Of a stretch of 15,655 bases of DNA, positions 13,886 through 15,655 are shown in pieces. Numbering within the stretch: the first letter of the stretch is position 1; each line of letters starts with the position of its first letter. This DNA comes from JANNFX01 sp031380225 (GTDB lineage Bacteria; Pseudomonadota; Alphaproteobacteria; Rhizobiales; Hyphomicrobiaceae), in the NCBI GenBank assembly GCA_031380225.1, contig JANNFX010000034.1:1-15655 (forward strand), given 5' to 3'. Below the pieces are notes generated by a model, which worked only from the letters and a program-made list of their open reading frames with translations, was not told the DNA's origin and made no database searches. Both the position numbers and the translations under genes were made by a program.

Positions 13886-14272
13886 ATGTTGAGCCGTTCA
13901 AATTTCAGCCGTTGGAACTTGAGCCTAGCCGCGGCTGTGGCCGCGCTCGCAGCGATGGCCAGTGGTGCTGCCGCTGCGCCTTTCTCAACACTGACAAAGC
14001 CGTACACTAACGCTGCAGAACTCCAGTTGACCGGATCGAATAAGACACCAGGCGCCAAGGTTAAAGGCTACTCCCAACGGCGCGGCGGATATTCGTATTA
14101 CGCAGAAGATTCAATCAACACCTACGGCGACGCCCGCACGAAATACGGGTCGGCTTCGACTTATCGCGACCCATCACTGGACCACCAGACCAACTCTGGC
14201 CCCTTTGATCATGGCTTTTTCTTCGATTCAGCGGTTGGTCCACGAGGCGGCGACTCGCCGTACATGAACTGA
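13886..14272 (+). CDS. Exported Tyr/Gly/Ser-rich protein of unknown function, 128 aa
   Basis: The signal peptide covers about residues 1-31, with Arg residues, an Ala-rich core from LSLAAAV, and cleavage near AAA before PFSTLTK. The mature part of about 97 residues has no cysteine and is rich in Tyr, Gly, Ser and Asp, with segments GYSQRRGGYSYYAEDSINTY (61-80), YGSASTYRDP (87-96) and GPFDHGFFFDS (105-115), ending GGDSPYMN. Such composition suggests a flexible surface or periplasmic protein. No family is recognised. The open frame starts at TTG 13853, but ATG 13886 immediately precedes the basic/hydrophobic signal. Shine-Dalgarno is weak (GGGGTCGATGC). A small hairpin follows the stop at 14281-14300. 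Confidence 0.7.
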   Translation: MLSRSNFSRWNLSLAAAVAALAAMASGAAAAPFSTLTKPYTNAAELQLTGSNKTPGAKVKGYSQRRGGYSYYAEDSINTYGDARTKYGSASTYRDPSLDHQTNSGPFDHGFFFDSAVGPRGGDSPYMN

Positions 14273-14280
14273 GCGGCGTC

Positions 14281-14300
14281 AAGTTGATTTAGACCAACTT
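14281..14300 (+). terminator. Possible weak terminator hairpin
   Basis: Arms AAGTTG (14281-14286) and CAACTT (14295-14300) with an 8-nt loop, running into TTA. It begins 9 nt after the stop of the preceding gene. The stem is short and A/T-rich, so efficiency is doubtful. Confidence 0.35.
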
Positions 14301-14402
14301 TTACGGGCGTTAGCCGTCGTGAGCGGCTGCGCTTGCGCCATACAATCGCCTTGGAGCATGATCACGATTACGTTGCAGTGGGTGTGGATAAACCAATTCA
14401 GC

Positions 14403-14412
14403 CGGTTAACCG
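14403..14412. promoter_or_regulatory. Perfect 10-bp palindrome in the leader of the exported 274-aa protein gene
   Basis: CGGTTAACCG at 14403-14412 is self-complementary, in a 234-bp gap otherwise without a gene. It lies about 95 nt before the ATG at 14507. It could be a regulator site, but palindromes of this length arise by chance. Confidence 0.2.
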
Positions 14413-14506
14413 TGGCGCCTGTGCCCTAGGGGGGCGGCGGCGGTCCGTTATATCAAGGCTGGGATTGTGCGCCGGTCCCCGGCCTGCACTGGAGGAGATT
14501 TCACAA

Positions 14507-15331
14507 ATGCGCCTTTTGCCCGGTCTCGTATTGGCAGCCTCATCGCTCGCTGCTCTGACCGCTGCCACAGCGCCCGCCAATGCGGCTTGCAAAAAGATGG
14601 GTTTCCTTGTCAACGACTACGGCAAGGAAGGTCCGACAAAAGACGCCCAGGAGCTGCTCGACAAAGACATCGCTAAATGGGCAGCAAGCCAAGGTATCGG
14701 CACTTACACCGTCAACGGCCGCGATGTAAAATGCGAGCTGTTCTTGGATGTGATCCTGTTCGACGAGCACACATGTACGGCATCTGCGAATGTGTGCTGG
14801 GACGAGAAAAACCCCAATGCGCCGAAGGCGACGGACAAAACGGCAGCGGGTGATGCTACCGTAAAGCCGGCCACTGCGAAGCCAGCAGATACCGCGAAAA
14901 AGGCAGCCAAACCAGCGGCAGCCAAAGCTGAAGCCACCAAGGCTGTTAAACCTGACGTCCAGGCAAAAACTGAAGACGCAAAGGCCAAAACAGCAGTTAA
15001 GTCAGAAGTGAAGCCTGATACTCCGGCTAACTCTGATGCCGGAGTTGAAAAGACTGCAGAACCGGCGAAGCCTGCCGCCATCGAAGCAACTGGCGCAATT
15101 CCGGACAAAGCGGCCGCGACACCATCCGCCGATGAAACTGCGAAATCTGCCGCCGCCGCCGCCGAACGCGCCGCACAAGCAGCAGAACGTGCCGCGGCTG
15201 CCGCAGAACGTGCCGCCGCCGCTGCCGCCAGCATATCCGCAGCAGCACCCGTTGCCGCGGCAACGCCGGCCCCGCCAGAAGTCAATGGCGCCATGGTCGA
15301 GCCAATTAATCCGGCGCCAGCAAATCCCTAA
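14507..15331 (+). CDS. Exported protein with Ala/Lys/Pro-rich tail and AAERAAx heptads, 274 aa
   Basis: The protein has three parts. First, a signal peptide (1-26/27, cleavage around ANA-A). Second, a compact domain of about 75 residues (28-102) with C28, C76, C90 and C97, containing KKMGFLVNDYGKEGPTKDAQ and the later CELFLDVILFDEHTC. Third, a long low-complexity tail rich in Ala, Lys, Pro and Thr (about 103-214), a helical heptad repeat AAERAAx repeated three times (218-238), and a Pro/Ala-rich end. The tail looks disordered then helical, as in proteins that span or bind the cell wall. C28 is not in a lipobox. GGAGGAG (14491-14497) stands 9 nt before ATG 14507, which fixes the start although the frame is open from 14333. 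A strong terminator follows. Function unknown; the N-terminal domain recalls conserved hypothetical proteins of Hyphomicrobiales. Confidence 0.82.
   Translation: MRLLPGLVLAASSLAALTAATAPANAACKKMGFLVNDYGKEGPTKDAQELLDKDIAKWAASQGIGTYTVNGRDVKCELFLDVILFDEHTCTASANVCWDEKNPNAPKATDKTAAGDATVKPATAKPADTAKKAAKPAAAKAEATKAVKPDVQAKTEDAKAKTAVKSEVKPDTPANSDAGVEKTAEPAKPAAIEATGAIPDKAAATPSADETAKSAAAAAERAAQAAERAAAAAERAAAAAASISAAAPVAAATPAPPEVNGAMVEPINPAPANP
15158..15220 (+). repeat. Three degenerate 21-bp units encoding AAERAAx heptads
   Basis: Residues 218-224, 225-231 and 232-238 read AAERAAQ, AAERAAA and AAERAAA. The DNA units share GC(A/C)GAACG(C/T)GCCGC but differ at third bases, so the repeat is kept at the protein level or is old. 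It lies in the C-terminal tail of the exported 274-aa protein. Confidence 0.75.
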
Positions 15332-15357
15332 GTAAAGACGTCAAAGGTCGAAATCAT

Positions 15358-15387
15358 AAAGGGATGGCGATCTGCCATCCCTTTTTT
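15358..15387 (+). terminator. Rho-independent terminator
   Basis: Arms GGGATGGC (15361-15368) and GCCATCCC (15374-15381) around loop GATCT, extended by AAA/TTT pairing at the base, and a six-T run (15382-15387). It ends the transcript of the 274-aa protein gene 27 nt after its stop. Confidence 0.92.
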
Positions 15388-15484
15388 GTGGACCGCAATC
15401 TTAGAGTTTCATCGTGAAAAAGCAGGCTGTTTTCCAAATGCCAGAACGGCCATGCGGCCTTTCAAACGCCGCCGAGTAAGTCTC

Positions 15485-15513
15485 TTGCTTTGGCCGCCTC
15501 CAGCGACTAGTAA
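15485..15513 (+). promoter_or_regulatory. Candidate promoter for the tRNA-Arg gene
   Basis: TTGCTT (15485-15490), 17 bp, then TAGTAA (15508-15513), each matching three of six consensus bases. It lies in the 187-bp gap between the terminator and the tRNA, about 60 bp before the mature tRNA 5' end. A small hairpin with arms AGCCC/GGGCT (15548-15564) lies in the leader. Only position makes this site plausible. Confidence 0.28.
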
Positions 15514-15574
15514 TTCCGCCTCACCCCAAACCGGCATCTCGGCCGGCAGCCCAAAACACGGGCTAAGGTGGCAC

Positions 15575-15651
15575 GCGCCCGTAGCTCAGCTGGATAGAGC
15601 ACCAGACTACGAATCTGGGGGTCGGAGGTTCGAATCCTTCCGGGCGCGCCA
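15575..15651 (+). tRNA. tRNA-Arg (anticodon ACG)
   Basis: A complete cloverleaf of 77 nt. The acceptor arm pairs GCGCCCG (15575-15581) with CGGGCGC (15641-15647), followed by discriminator G and encoded CCA. The D stem is GCTC/GAGC with AGCTGGATA as loop. The anticodon stem is CCAGA/TCTGG, with the loop CTACGAA giving anticodon ACG at 15609-15611, which as inosine-CG reads CGU, CGC and CGA (Arg). The T arm GGAGG-TTCGAAT-CCTTC contains the invariant TTCGA and one G-U pair. Confidence 0.98.
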
Positions 15652-15655
15652 ATGA

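Noticed and set aside
14704..15294. 196-codon Ala-rich open frame on the minus strand
   Set aside because: It is antisense to the Ala/Lys-rich tail; GCN/GCC-rich low-complexity DNA leaves several frames open. No ribosome site, and the sense gene has a signal peptide, ribosome site and terminator.
15386..15655. 89-codon open frame ending in APVAQLDRAPDYESGGRRFESFRAR over the 3' end
   Set aside because: It runs straight through tRNA-Arg; the PVAQLDRAPDYESGG string is a well-known false translation of tRNA genes.

Overview
The window looks like chromosomal DNA of an alphaproteobacterium, most likely of the order Hyphomicrobiales (Rhizobiales). The grounds are the moderately high GC content, the family signatures of the housekeeping genes, the maf-yacG pair followed by YggT, DUF167 and folD, and several small exported proteins of a type I associate with that order. 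This placement is inference from recognised families, not from a database search. No insertion sequence, phage gene, CRISPR array or other mobile element was seen, and base composition looks uniform.

Layout, left to right. (1) 1-3638, plus strand: the 3' end of a YdcF/DUF218-type protein, then a PlsC-type acyltransferase of phospholipid synthesis, then an 823-residue adenosylcobalamin-dependent (class II) ribonucleotide reductase with its own likely promoter. (2) 3639-4406: a 151-residue conserved-looking protein of unknown function and a textbook terminator. (3) 4453-6513, minus strand: a Crp/Fnr-type regulator with an intact cyclic-nucleotide pocket, followed 39 nt later by a membrane-anchored class III adenylyl cyclase. 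This is an apparent cAMP producer and receptor in one transcription unit. (4) 6718-9313, plus strand: maf, yacG, a YggT-family membrane protein, a DUF167 (YggU) protein overlapping it by one base, and folD. (5) 9475-10905: the double GTPase Der. (6) 11020-12873: a small four-cysteine exported protein, then holC (DNA polymerase III chi) and rlmJ (23S rRNA methyltransferase), probably co-transcribed. (7) 12996-15331: four uncharacterised small proteins. Three have signal peptides; the fourth is a glycine-rich hydrophobic protein on the minus strand. The last of the four has an Ala/Lys/Pro-rich tail ending in an AAERAAx heptad repeat, followed by a second canonical terminator. (8) 15575-15651: tRNA-Arg(ACG) with encoded CCA.

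Most genes are core functions: lipid synthesis, dNTP supply, one-carbon metabolism, ribosome assembly and modification, and replication. The least ordinary parts are the Crp-cyclase unit, the exported proteins of unknown function around 11.0-15.3 kb, and several strong GC-rich intergenic hairpins without a U-tract at 256-277, 11312-11364 and 13284-13313. I found no convincing new multi-gene system. No gap between genes exceeds about 260 bases.
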